Origin: Clavibacter capsici
Lineage (GTDB): Bacteria; Actinomycetota; Actinomycetes; Actinomycetales; Microbacteriaceae
DNA: 64,000 bases
Assembly: GCF_001280205.1 (NCBI RefSeq)
Contig: NZ_CP012573.1
Span: 1,116,001 to 1,180,000 of the forward strand
Reading direction: 5' to 3'
In this document: positions 37,465-44,911 of the stretch, piece by piece
How positions within the stretch are numbered: position 1 is the first letter of the stretch
Layout: each line of letters starts with the position of its first letter
The notes under the pieces: generated by a model
Told to the model about the DNA's origin: nothing
Database searches by the model: none
Seen by the model: the letters and a program-made list of their open reading frames with translations, nothing else
Position numbers and translations under genes: made by a program

Positions 37465-38340
37465 ATGCCGGAGGAGCAGCAGGGTCCCATCGACCTGCAC
37501 ACGCACAGCTCGGTCTCCGACGGCACCGAGGCCCCCGCGGAGCTCGTCGCGCAGGCCGCGGCGCAGGGCCTCTCGGCCGTCGCGCTCACGGACCACGACT
37601 CGACGGCGGGCTGGTCGGAGGCCTCCGACGCCGCCCTCGCGCACGGCATCACGCTCGTCCCCGGCATGGAGATGAGCACGCAGCTCGAGTACGCCAGCGT
37701 GCACGTCCTCGCGTACCTCTTCGATCCCGAGGACGCCGACCTCGCCGCCATGACCGCGCGCGTGCGCACCGAGCGCATGACCCGTGCCGAGGCGATGGTC
37801 GGCCGCATCTCCCGCGACTACGCGCTGACCTGGGCCGACGTCCTCGCGCAGACCACCCCCGGCAGCACCATCGGCCGGCCCCACATCGCCGACGCCCTTG
37901 TCGCCCGCGGCCATGTGCCCACGCGCACGGCCGCGTTCGAGAGCATCCTGCACTGGCAGGGCGGCTACTACCGGCCGCACTACGCGCCGGACCCGATCCT
38001 CGGCGTCGAGCTGATCACCGCGGCGGGCGGCCTCGCGGTGCTCGCGCACCCGGGCGCCCGGGGTCCCGAGCGCGTGCTGTCGGACTCCCGCATGACCGCT
38101 CTCGTCGCCGCCGGCCTCTTCGGCCTCGAGGTGCGGCACCGCGACAACCCGCCGGAGGCGCGCGTGCGGCTGCTCGGCCTCGCGGAGCGGTTCGGCCTGG
38201 AGGTCACCGGATCGAGCGACTACCACGGAGCGGGCAAGCCCAACCGCCTCGCCGAGAACTCCACGGAGCCCGCCGTGCTCGCGCGCATCGTCGAGCGGGC
38301 GACGGGCTGGGCGCCGGTCGTGCCGGTGCCGACGGCCTGA
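37465..38340 (+). CDS. PHP-domain phosphoesterase
   Basis: A 291-residue PHP-family metal phosphoesterase, in the group that includes 3',5'-nucleotide bisphosphatase/RNase AM (E. coli RnmA/YciV). The metal-binding motifs are DLHTHSSVSDG at the N-terminus, LTDHDST, the GMEMST glutamate, the IGRPHIADAL histidine, LAHPGAR, and GSSDYHG at the C-terminus. This set is complete, so it should be active. Likely roles are pAp hydrolysis or short-RNA 5' processing; the precise substrate is inference. Confidence 0.88.
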   Translation: MPEEQQGPIDLHTHSSVSDGTEAPAELVAQAAAQGLSAVALTDHDSTAGWSEASDAALAHGITLVPGMEMSTQLEYASVHVLAYLFDPEDADLAAMTARVRTERMTRAEAMVGRISRDYALTWADVLAQTTPGSTIGRPHIADALVARGHVPTRTAAFESILHWQGGYYRPHYAPDPILGVELITAAGGLAVLAHPGARGPERVLSDSRMTALVAAGLFGLEVRHRDNPPEARVRLLGLAERFGLEVTGSSDYHGAGKPNRLAENSTEPAVLARIVERATGWAPVVPVPTA

Positions 38341-38370
38341 GGCCGCGGGTCCCCGCCCTCCACGTCCCGC

Positions 38371-38403
38371 CGCACGCACCGCGCACGCACCGCGCACGCG
38401 CCG
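38371..38403 (+). repeat. Three 11-nt tandem repeats between convergent genes
   Basis: CGCACGCACCG occurs at 38371-38381 and 38382-38392, and with one change at 38393-38403. It lies downstream of the PHP gene, just before the terminator, and encodes nothing. Confidence 0.8.
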
Positions 38404-38409
38404 CGCGCG

Positions 38410-38447
38410 CGAGAGGGGCCGCATCCGGGTGGATGCGGCCCCTCTCG
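38410..38447. terminator. Bidirectional terminator
   Basis: The 17-nt arm at 38410-38426 pairs perfectly with 38431-38447 around a GGGT loop. It lies between the convergent PHP and DEAD-box genes. Confidence 0.8.
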
Positions 38448-38465
38448 TCGTTCGGCGCGGTCGCG

Positions 38466-39980
38466 CTACGACGTGGCGGTCGGGCGGTCGCCGCCCGAGC
38501 GGCGGCGACGGTTGCGCGAGCGCGGACGGGTCTGGCCGTCGGCGTGCGGCGCGTCGTGGCCCCCGGCCGTGCTCGGCTGCTCGCTGCCGATGGCCGAGGT
38601 GGCCTCGGCCGGGGTGGATCCGGTGCTGATGGTCCGGGTGCGCGTGCGCTCGCCGCCGCGGTCGCTCCCGCGCTCGCCGCCGCGTCCGCCGGAGCGGTCG
38701 CCGCCACGCCCGCCCGAGCGGCCGCCGTCACGCCCGCCGTCGGAGCCGCGGCTGCCGGGACGCTCGCGCGGGGTGCCGTCGGGGTTGACCGTGGGGGTCG
38801 CCCGGAGGCGGCCCTTGGAGCCGGCCGGGATGTCGAGGTCGGTGAAGAGGTGCGGCGACGACGAGTACGTCTCGGTGGGCTCCGGCTGCCCGAACTCGAG
38901 CGCGCGGTTGATGAGCGCCCACTTGTGCAGGTCGTCCCAGTCGACGAACGTGACCGCGATGCCGGTCTTGCCCGCGCGGCCGGTGCGGCCGACGCGGTGC
39001 AGGTACGCCTTGTCGTCCTCGGGGATGGTGTGGTTGATCACGTGGGTGACGTCGAGCACGTCGATGCCGCGCGCCGCCACGTCGGTCGCGATGAGGATGT
39101 CCTTCTTGCCGGCCTTGAAGGCGGCCATGGCGCGCTCCCGCTGCTCCTGGTTGAGGTCGCCGTGCACGGCGGCGGCGTTGAAGCCGCGGTCGTTGAGCTC
39201 CTCGACGAGGCGGGCGGCGGCGCGCTTGGTGCGCGTGAAGATCACGGTCTTGCCGCGGCCCTCGGCCTGGAGGATGCGGCCGATGACCTCGTCCTTGTCC
39301 ATGTTGTGCGCGCGGTAGACGAGGTGGCGGATGTTCGCCTGCGTGAGGCCCTCGTCCGGGTCGGTGGCGCGGATGTGGATCGGCTTCGTCATGAAGCGGC
39401 GGGCGAGCGCGACGATCGGGCCCGGCATGGTGGCCGAGAACAGCATCGTGTGGCGGACGGCCGGGGTCTGCGCGAAGAGCTTCTCGATGTCGGAGAGGAA
39501 CCCGAGGTCGAGCATCTTGTCGGCCTCGTCGAGCACCATCTCGCGCACGTCCGAGAGCGAGAGCAGGCGCTGGCCCACGAGGTCCAGCAGGCGGCCCGGG
39601 GTGCCGACGACGATCTGCGCACCGGCCTTGAGCTGCTCGATCTGGCCCTCGTACGCCTTGCCGCCGTAGATGGACACGACGGTCGTGGCGCGGTTCGCGG
39701 TGGCGAGCTGGAGGTCCTCGGTGACCTGGACGGCGAGCTCGCGCGTCGGCACGACCACGAGGGCCTGCACGCCGGGCTCGGGGGTGAGGCCGAGCCGCTG
39801 GATGAGCGGGAGGCCGAACCCGAAGGTCTTGCCGGTGCCCGTCTTGGCCTGGCCGATGATGTCCTGGCCGGAGAGCGCCAGGGGGATGGTCTGCTCCTGG
39901 ATGGGGAAGGGTTCGAGGATGCCGTGGTCGGCCAGCGCCTGGACCATGTCCTCGTCGATGTTCAGTTCGGTGAAAGTCAC
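38466..39980 (-). CDS. DEAD-box RNA helicase, RhlE-like
   Basis: A 504-residue ATP-dependent RNA helicase for ribosome assembly, RNA decay or cold adaptation. The motifs are complete: the Q motif FPIQEQTIP, Walker A AKTGTGKT, PTRELA, TPGRLLD, DEAD, SAT, TRTKRAA, the HGDLNQEQRERAM region, ATDVAARGID and HRVGRTGRAG. Residues from about 390 to the end are disordered and rich in Gly-Gly-Arg/Asp repeats, a common RNA-binding tail. The start is a GTG at 39980. Position next to the ferritin-like gene matches Rv3211 of mycobacteria. Confidence 0.95.
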   Translation of the reverse strand: MTFTELNIDEDMVQALADHGILEPFPIQEQTIPLALSGQDIIGQAKTGTGKTFGFGLPLIQRLGLTPEPGVQALVVVPTRELAVQVTEDLQLATANRATTVVSIYGGKAYEGQIEQLKAGAQIVVGTPGRLLDLVGQRLLSLSDVREMVLDEADKMLDLGFLSDIEKLFAQTPAVRHTMLFSATMPGPIVALARRFMTKPIHIRATDPDEGLTQANIRHLVYRAHNMDKDEVIGRILQAEGRGKTVIFTRTKRAAARLVEELNDRGFNAAAVHGDLNQEQRERAMAAFKAGKKDILIATDVAARGIDVLDVTHVINHTIPEDDKAYLHRVGRTGRAGKTGIAVTFVDWDDLHKWALINRALEFGQPEPTETYSSSPHLFTDLDIPAGSKGRLRATPTVNPDGTPRERPGSRGSDGGRDGGRSGGRGGDRSGGRGGERGSDRGGERTRTRTISTGSTPAEATSAIGSEQPSTAGGHDAPHADGQTRPRSRNRRRRSGGDRPTATS

Positions 39981-40108
39981 GTTGTGCCCTGTCTAGCGGT
40001 GCGGTACACGCCCGGACTGCTTCTCTGCGGGCGCGATGGGGCCCTTCCGTTGAGGGACCACGGGCGAGTTTAGCGGGCGGGGGCCCGGACGCGGCCTCTC
40101 CCGCCCTT

Positions 40109-40114
40109 TACACT
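40109..40114 (+). promoter_or_regulatory. -10-like element, ferritin-like gene (leaderless)
   Basis: TACACT in an AT-rich TTTACACT plus 6 nt precedes the GTG at 40121. Confidence 0.5.
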
Positions 40115-40120
40115 GGCCAC

Positions 40121-40849
40121 GTGCTCAAGATGTTCGGACGCCGGTCGACGACGATCGAGGCGCCCCGGGTCAGGTCCCGCGGCGAGTCGAAGCGTCGAGC
40201 CGCATCGCCGACCGTGAGCGTGGACGACTTCTCGCCCGACTCCCTCCGCTTCCTCGGGGCCGTCGCGTACCTGCAGCTCACGGTGTTCGAGACCCTGTCG
40301 CGCGCCGTCACCGAGGCGCCCGACCTCGCGGGGAAGGAGGCCGTCTCCACGGCCGCCGGCATCGCGCTCGGGAAGCACCAGGCGCTCGCCGCGGAGATCA
40401 AGCGGCTGGGCGGCGAGCCGAGCGCCGTGATGGAGCCGCACCGGGCGGCGTTCGACCGCTTCACGGCCATCGTCCAGGGCGCGGACTGGTACGAGTCCCT
40501 CCTCTCCTCCTACATCACCACGGGCCTCCTCGACGACTTCTTCGTGCGCCTCGCCTCGGGCCTGCCGTCGGACCAGCGCCAGCGCGTCGTCGTGCTGCTC
40601 TCGTCGGGCGTCGGGCAGCAGGGGATCGTGGACGCCGTGCGCGCCGGGATCCGCCTGGACCCGCGCCTGGCCTCGCGCCTCGCCATGTGGGGTCGTCGCC
40701 TCGTCGGCGACACGCTCCTCGTCGCGGGCACGGCCATGCGCGCCTCGCTCGCCGACCCGGACGACGCGCGCGTGCACCTCGAGCCCGTGTTCGCCGGCAT
40801 CATCACGGCGCACACCAGGCGGATGGACGCGCTCGGCCTCACGGCCTGA
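40121..40849 (+). CDS. Ferritin-like-fold protein (Rv3210c type)
   Basis: A 242-residue mostly helical protein. After a basic ~30-residue N-terminus, helical runs such as RFLGAVAYLQLTVFETLSRA, KEAVSTAAGIALGKHQALAA and WYESLLSSYITTGLLDDFF fit the ferritin-like four-helix bundle annotated for its mycobacterial counterpart. The carboxylate and histidine positions look incomplete for a classic di-iron site (E in VFETL, K/H in GKHQ, E in WYESL), so metal binding is uncertain. The substrate is unknown. It lies between the DEAD-box helicase (divergent) and the DUF3107 cluster, the conserved actinobacterial order. Confidence 0.7.
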   Translation: MLKMFGRRSTTIEAPRVRSRGESKRRAASPTVSVDDFSPDSLRFLGAVAYLQLTVFETLSRAVTEAPDLAGKEAVSTAAGIALGKHQALAAEIKRLGGEPSAVMEPHRAAFDRFTAIVQGADWYESLLSSYITTGLLDDFFVRLASGLPSDQRQRVVVLLSSGVGQQGIVDAVRAGIRLDPRLASRLAMWGRRLVGDTLLVAGTAMRASLADPDDARVHLEPVFAGIITAHTRRMDALGLTA

Positions 40850-40874
40850 CCGGCACGGCAGCGCCCCCGGCATG

Positions 40875-40909
40875 ACGACGCCCGGCGCCCCTGAGGGGCC
40901 GGGCGTCGT
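40875..40909. terminator. Bidirectional terminator
   Basis: ACGACGCCCGG (40875-40885) pairs with CCGGGCGTCGT (40899-40909); a GCCCC/GGGG inner part makes the loop TGA. It lies between convergent genes. Confidence 0.75.
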
Positions 40910-40924
40910 GACGTGCGGGGCGGT

Positions 40925-41212
40925 TCAGCCGCCGATGGCGGCCAGGTCGCGCGCGTCGGAGGCGGCGCGACGGCGTCCGAGGACGAGGTCCACGCCCACC
41001 GCGACGAGCGCGGAGACGGCGAGCGTCGCGATCCAGATGACGCCCTGGTCCCAGCGGAGGCCCGCCCAGGTGAGCGCGACCCACGCGACCATCGCGGCGG
41101 CCGTGCCGACCGCGGGCACCAGCAGCGCGCCGTGCGTGGCGCGGTGGGGGAGCGCGTAGCGCGCGACGAGGCCGATGAGGGCGCCGAAGAGCGCGACGAA
41201 CAGGAGCTCCAC
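40925..41212 (-). CDS. Small three-span membrane protein
   Basis: A 95-residue protein with three hydrophobic helices (about residues 2-18, 27-46 and 57-77) and a basic cytoplasmic-type end (LGRRRAASDARDLAAIGG). I know no function. The GTG at 41212 lies 10 nt after the DUF3107 stop, so the two are cotranscribed. Codon third positions are G/C-rich throughout, and the gene ends just before a terminator, which supports its reality. The reading frame stays open far upstream on the minus strand, but only as a shadow of adnA. Confidence 0.72.
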   Translation of the reverse strand: MELLFVALFGALIGLVARYALPHRATHGALLVPAVGTAAAMVAWVALTWAGLRWDQGVIWIATLAVSALVAVGVDLVLGRRRAASDARDLAAIGG

Positions 41213-41222
41213 GGGCGTCGGG

Positions 41223-41447
41223 CTAGCGGACGAAGCCGATGCGCGGGGCGTCGGCGCTGCCGAGCTCCACGTAGGCGAGGTGGGCGGTGACGGCGAGGTG
41301 GGTGGCGCCCTTGTCGTCGGTGAAGGAGATGAAGGGCGCGGAGTCGCGGACGGCCGCGGTGACGGTCTCCTGGACCTCCTCGGGCGTCTGCTTGGTGGTG
41401 AAGGAGAGCTCGCGGGCGGTGTTGACGAGGCCGATACGGATTTCCAC
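41223..41447 (-). CDS. DUF3107 family protein (TB9.4-like)
   Basis: A 74-residue conserved actinobacterial protein like Rv3208A (TB9.4), function unknown. The sequence is a small alpha/beta unit: strand EIRIGLVNTARELSF, helix TPEEVQETVTAAVR, strands FISFTDDKGATHLAV and AYVELGS, ending RIGFVR. The GTG at 41447 begins it, with a weak AAAGG 10 nt upstream. It forms an operon with the small membrane protein and is divergent from adnA. Confidence 0.9.
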   Translation of the reverse strand: MEIRIGLVNTARELSFTTKQTPEEVQETVTAAVRDSAPFISFTDDKGATHLAVTAHLAYVELGSADAPRIGFVR

Positions 41448-41629
41448 GGGAGGTGCCTTTCGATGCGTCGGATGCGACGGTGCTCCTCCGAGGTTAGGGC
41501 ACCGGCCCGCGCGGCCCCGCGGCGTTCACTGTGGGCGGACGTGGGGTGACGCGGGCGCCTCGTGCGGCGTCGCGCGGGCGGGCGCCGGGCACGGGATCCG
41601 CGGGTCCCGCCGACGTCGGGGGCCGCCGG

Positions 41630-41635
41630 TAGCGT
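41630..41635 (+). promoter_or_regulatory. -10-like element, adnAB (leaderless)
   Basis: TAGCGT plus 6 nt precedes the GTG at 41642. The 41448-41641 spacer holds no other gene I can support. Confidence 0.45.
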
Positions 41636-41641
41636 GGGCGC

Positions 41642-44600
41642 GTGACCATCCGGGGATTCCGCCAGCCGACCGCCTCCCTCGTCGGCTCCGCGGGCCCCCG
41701 CATCGAGCCCGACCCGTCGCAGCGCGCCGTCCTGGAGCTGCCCGTCGGCGTGAGCGCCGCGGTCATCGGCGCGCCGGGGTCCGGCCGCACCACCACGCTG
41801 CGGGAGCTCGTCGCCGAGCGCATCCTCGTGCAGGGCCTCGACCCCGCCGAGGTGCTCGTGCTCGCGCCCTCGCGCGCCGCGGCCACGCGCCTGCGCGACG
41901 AGCTGGCGCTCCGGGTCGGCGTGCCCACGCTCGGGCCGCTCGCCCGCACCGCCACCTCCGTGGCGTTCGAGGTGCTCGCCCGCCGCGCCGCCGAGACCGG
42001 CACCGAGCCGCCGCGGCTGCTCACGGGCGCCGAGCAGGACCAGATCATCGCCGACCTCCTCGCCGGCCACGAGGAGCTGGGCACCGGGCCCGCGTGGCCG
42101 GATCCGCTCGGCGTCGAGGTCCGTCGGCTGCGGGCCTTCCGCACGGAGCTCCGGGAGCTCCTCATGCGCGCCACCGAGGAGGGCGTGCGGCCGGACGCGC
42201 TCGCCGAGCTCGGCCGCGCGCACGACGTGCCCGAGTGGGTCGCGGCCGCCGCGTTCGCCCGCGAGTACGAGGACGTCGTGGACGCGTTCCGGGGCGACCA
42301 CCTCGACAGCGCGGAGCTGGTCGCGGAGGCCGTGCTGCTCGTGTCGCGGGGGGAGGCGCTCACGGGGATCCGGCTGGTGGTGGTCGACGACCTGCACGAG
42401 GCCACGGTCGCGACCCTGTCGCTCCTGCAGGCGCTCGCGGCGCGCGGCGCCGACGTGGTGGCCTTCGGCGACCCGGACGTCGCGGCCGCCACGTTCCGCG
42501 GGGCCGAGGCGTCGGCGCTCGGCCGGCTGTCCACCGTGCTCGGCCTGCCGGGCCTGCGCACGCTCGTGCTCGACCGCGTGCACCGTCAGCCGCCCGCGCT
42601 CCGGGCGCTCACCTCCGCGGTCACGGCCCGCATCGGCGCGGCGGGCGCGGGCCGGCAGCGGCAGGCGGGATCCGCGGCCGGTCTCGTCGACGACGCCGAC
42701 CCGATCCAGGTCATCGAGGCGCCCACGCGGGCGATCGAGCTGGCCCGCCTCGCGCGGCGCCTCCGCGAGGAGCACCTGCTGGGCGGCGTGCCGTGGGCGC
42801 GCATGGTCGTGCTCGTGCGCTCGGGATCGCTCGTGCCGCAGGTCGCCCGCAGCCTCGCGACCGCCGAGGTGCCCACCCGCACGGCCGTCGCGGGCCGCGC
42901 GCTCCGCGACGACCTGGCCGCGCTCGCGCTCATCCGCGCGGTCGACGTCGTGCTCGGGCGCGTGCCGCTCACGCCCGACATCGCGGCGGAGCTGGCCACC
43001 GGTCCGCTCGGCGGCCTCGACGGGGTCGCCCTGCGCCGCCTGCGCCTCGCGATGCGCCAGGAGGAGCTCGCGGGCGACGGCCACCGCTCGAGCGACGAGC
43101 TGCTCGTCGAGGCGCTCGCGGCGCCCGGCCGGCTCGAGACGCTCGACCTCGCGCCCGCGCGCCGCCTCGGCCGGCTCGCGCGCACGCTGCACGGCGCCCG
43201 CGAGCTGGCGGCCGCGGACGGCACCATCGAGGAGCTGCTCTGGCACCTCTGGGAGGGGTCGAAGCTCGCGACGCCGTGGTTCGAGCAGGCGCTGCAGACG
43301 GGGATCGTCGCGGACCAGGCCAACCGCGACCTCGACGGCGTCGTCGCGCTCTTCACGGCCGCGCGCCGCTTCGTCGAGCGGAACCCGGGCCGTCCCGCGT
43401 CCGACTTCGTGGAGGAGCTGCTCGGCGCCGAGGTGCCCGAGGACACGCTCTCGCCGCAGCCGCTCGCCGACACGGTGCTCGTCGCCACGCCGTCCGCGGT
43501 GGTGGGCGCGGGCTACGAGGTGATCGCGGTCGCCGCGCTGCAGGAGGGGGTGTGGCCGAACCTGCGGCTGCGCGGATCCCTGCTGCACCCCCAGCGCCTC
43601 TCCGCCGTCGCCCGCGGCCTCGACCGCGCCGACGTCGACGAGCGGGCCGAGGTCCTCGGCGACGAGCTGCGGATGCTCGCGCTCGCCGTCTCGCGGGCGT
43701 CGCGCGTCGTCGTGCTCAGCGCGACCGCCAACGACGAGGAGGCGCCGTCGCCGTTCCTCCGCCTCGTGCCGCCCGCGCCGGGCCTCGCGGAGGCGGAGGC
43801 CGGCGCGGAGGCCGGCCGCGTGGCGCAGGACGCGCCGGCCGCGCTGCGGATCCGGCCCGACCACCCGCTCTCGCTCCGCGGCCTCGTCGGCGCGCTCCGG
43901 CGCGAGCTCGCGGTCGTGCACCGCGACGCCGTGCTGCTCGACGACGGCCGGGTCGTCTCCGGCGACCGCACCGCGCGCCGCCCCGCCGACGCGACCCGGG
44001 AGCGCGGCCTCGCCGCCGCGTCCGCCCTCGCGCGCCTCGCCGCCGAGGGAGTGACGGGCGCGGATCCGGCCGACTGGTACGGCCTGCGGGAGCTCTCCAC
44101 GACCGAGCCCGTCGTCGACCTGACCGACCCCGAGGCCCGCGTGCCCGTCTCGCCCTCGCGGCTCGAGGCCTTCGAGCGCTCGCCGCTGAACTGGTTCATC
44201 GACCAGGCGTCCGGCGGATCCACGAGCACGGCCATGGGCATCGGCACCATCGTGCACGCCGTCATGGAGGAGGCGAGCCTCGATCCCGAGGCCGACCTCC
44301 GCCCGCCCGCGCTCGAGGCCCGGCTCGACGCGCGCTGGGGCGAGCTGCCCTTCGAGTCGCCCTGGGTGGGCGAGCGCGAGCGGCGGCAGGCGGGCGAGCT
44401 CATCGCGGGCGTCAGCGGCTACCTCCGCGACTTCGCCGCCGACGGCGGGCGCATGCTCGCGGCCGAGGGCGGCTTCGAGCTGGAGGTGGGCGTCGCGCGC
44501 CTCCGCGGGAAGATCGACCGCATCGAGCTGACGAAGGAGGGCCGGGTGGTCATCGTCGACCTCAAGACGGGGCGGCACTTCCCGACCCGCGCCGAGATCC

Positions 44601-44911
44601 CGGCGCACGCGCAGCTGGGCTCGTACCAGCTCGCGTTCGTCGAGGGCTCGCTCGAGCAGGTGCCCGCGGACGCGACGTCCGGCGGCGCCAAGCTGCTGTA
44701 CGTCTCGGGCGGCACGCGCGGCCTGCCCTACCGGGAGCTGCCGCAGGAGCCGCTGACCCGCGAGGAGCTCGACGGCTTCCGCGCGCGCATCGCCGCCGCC
44801 GCCGAGGGCATGGCGGGCGCGACGTTCGAGGGCACGCCGGACCTGGGGGAGCGGGATCCGGGGTCGGCGAGGCGCTACCGCATCCACCTCGTGCGGGCGG
44901 TGTCGGCGTGA
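41642..44911 (+). CDS. adnA: AdnA-like helicase-nuclease subunit with degenerate motor
   Basis: AdnA and AdnB form the mycobacterial RecBCD-like helicase-nuclease that resects double-strand breaks. The product is 1089 residues: an N-terminal UvrD-type motor (to about 700) and a C-terminal PD-(D/E)XK nuclease. The Walker A reads GAPGSGRTTT, with arginine in place of the catalytic lysine, and motif II reads VVVDDLHEA instead of DExQ, so ATP hydrolysis is unlikely. The nuclease motifs look intact: IGTIVHAVMEEA, GKIDRIEL, VVIVDLKTG and LGSYQLAF. A vestigial AdnA motor is established for mycobacteria. The GTG at 41642 is a leaderless-type start. The stop overlaps the adnB GTG by 4 bp. Confidence 0.9.
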   Translation: MTIRGFRQPTASLVGSAGPRIEPDPSQRAVLELPVGVSAAVIGAPGSGRTTTLRELVAERILVQGLDPAEVLVLAPSRAAATRLRDELALRVGVPTLGPLARTATSVAFEVLARRAAETGTEPPRLLTGAEQDQIIADLLAGHEELGTGPAWPDPLGVEVRRLRAFRTELRELLMRATEEGVRPDALAELGRAHDVPEWVAAAAFAREYEDVVDAFRGDHLDSAELVAEAVLLVSRGEALTGIRLVVVDDLHEATVATLSLLQALAARGADVVAFGDPDVAAATFRGAEASALGRLSTVLGLPGLRTLVLDRVHRQPPALRALTSAVTARIGAAGAGRQRQAGSAAGLVDDADPIQVIEAPTRAIELARLARRLREEHLLGGVPWARMVVLVRSGSLVPQVARSLATAEVPTRTAVAGRALRDDLAALALIRAVDVVLGRVPLTPDIAAELATGPLGGLDGVALRRLRLAMRQEELAGDGHRSSDELLVEALAAPGRLETLDLAPARRLGRLARTLHGARELAAADGTIEELLWHLWEGSKLATPWFEQALQTGIVADQANRDLDGVVALFTAARRFVERNPGRPASDFVEELLGAEVPEDTLSPQPLADTVLVATPSAVVGAGYEVIAVAALQEGVWPNLRLRGSLLHPQRLSAVARGLDRADVDERAEVLGDELRMLALAVSRASRVVVLSATANDEEAPSPFLRLVPPAPGLAEAEAGAEAGRVAQDAPAALRIRPDHPLSLRGLVGALRRELAVVHRDAVLLDDGRVVSGDRTARRPADATRERGLAAASALARLAAEGVTGADPADWYGLRELSTTEPVVDLTDPEARVPVSPSRLEAFERSPLNWFIDQASGGSTSTAMGIGTIVHAVMEEASLDPEADLRPPALEARLDARWGELPFESPWVGERERRQAGELIAGVSGYLRDFAADGGRMLAAEGGFELEVGVARLRGKIDRIELTKEGRVVIVDLKTGRHFPTRAEIPAHAQLGSYQLAFVEGSLEQVPADATSGGAKLLYVSGGTRGLPYRELPQEPLTREELDGFRARIAAAAEGMAGATFEGTPDLGERDPGSARRYRIHLVRAVSA

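Noticed and set aside
38371..38403. Short direct repeats that might suggest a CRISPR-like array
   Set aside because: The units are 11 nt and contiguous, with no spacers, and no cas genes are present.
41287..44907. The adnB frame stays open for some 3.6 kb upstream of its start
   Set aside because: That part is Arg/Ala/Pro-rich, matches no helicase motif and is the shadow of adnA. The real start is the GTGA overlap at 44908 or the ATG at 44983.
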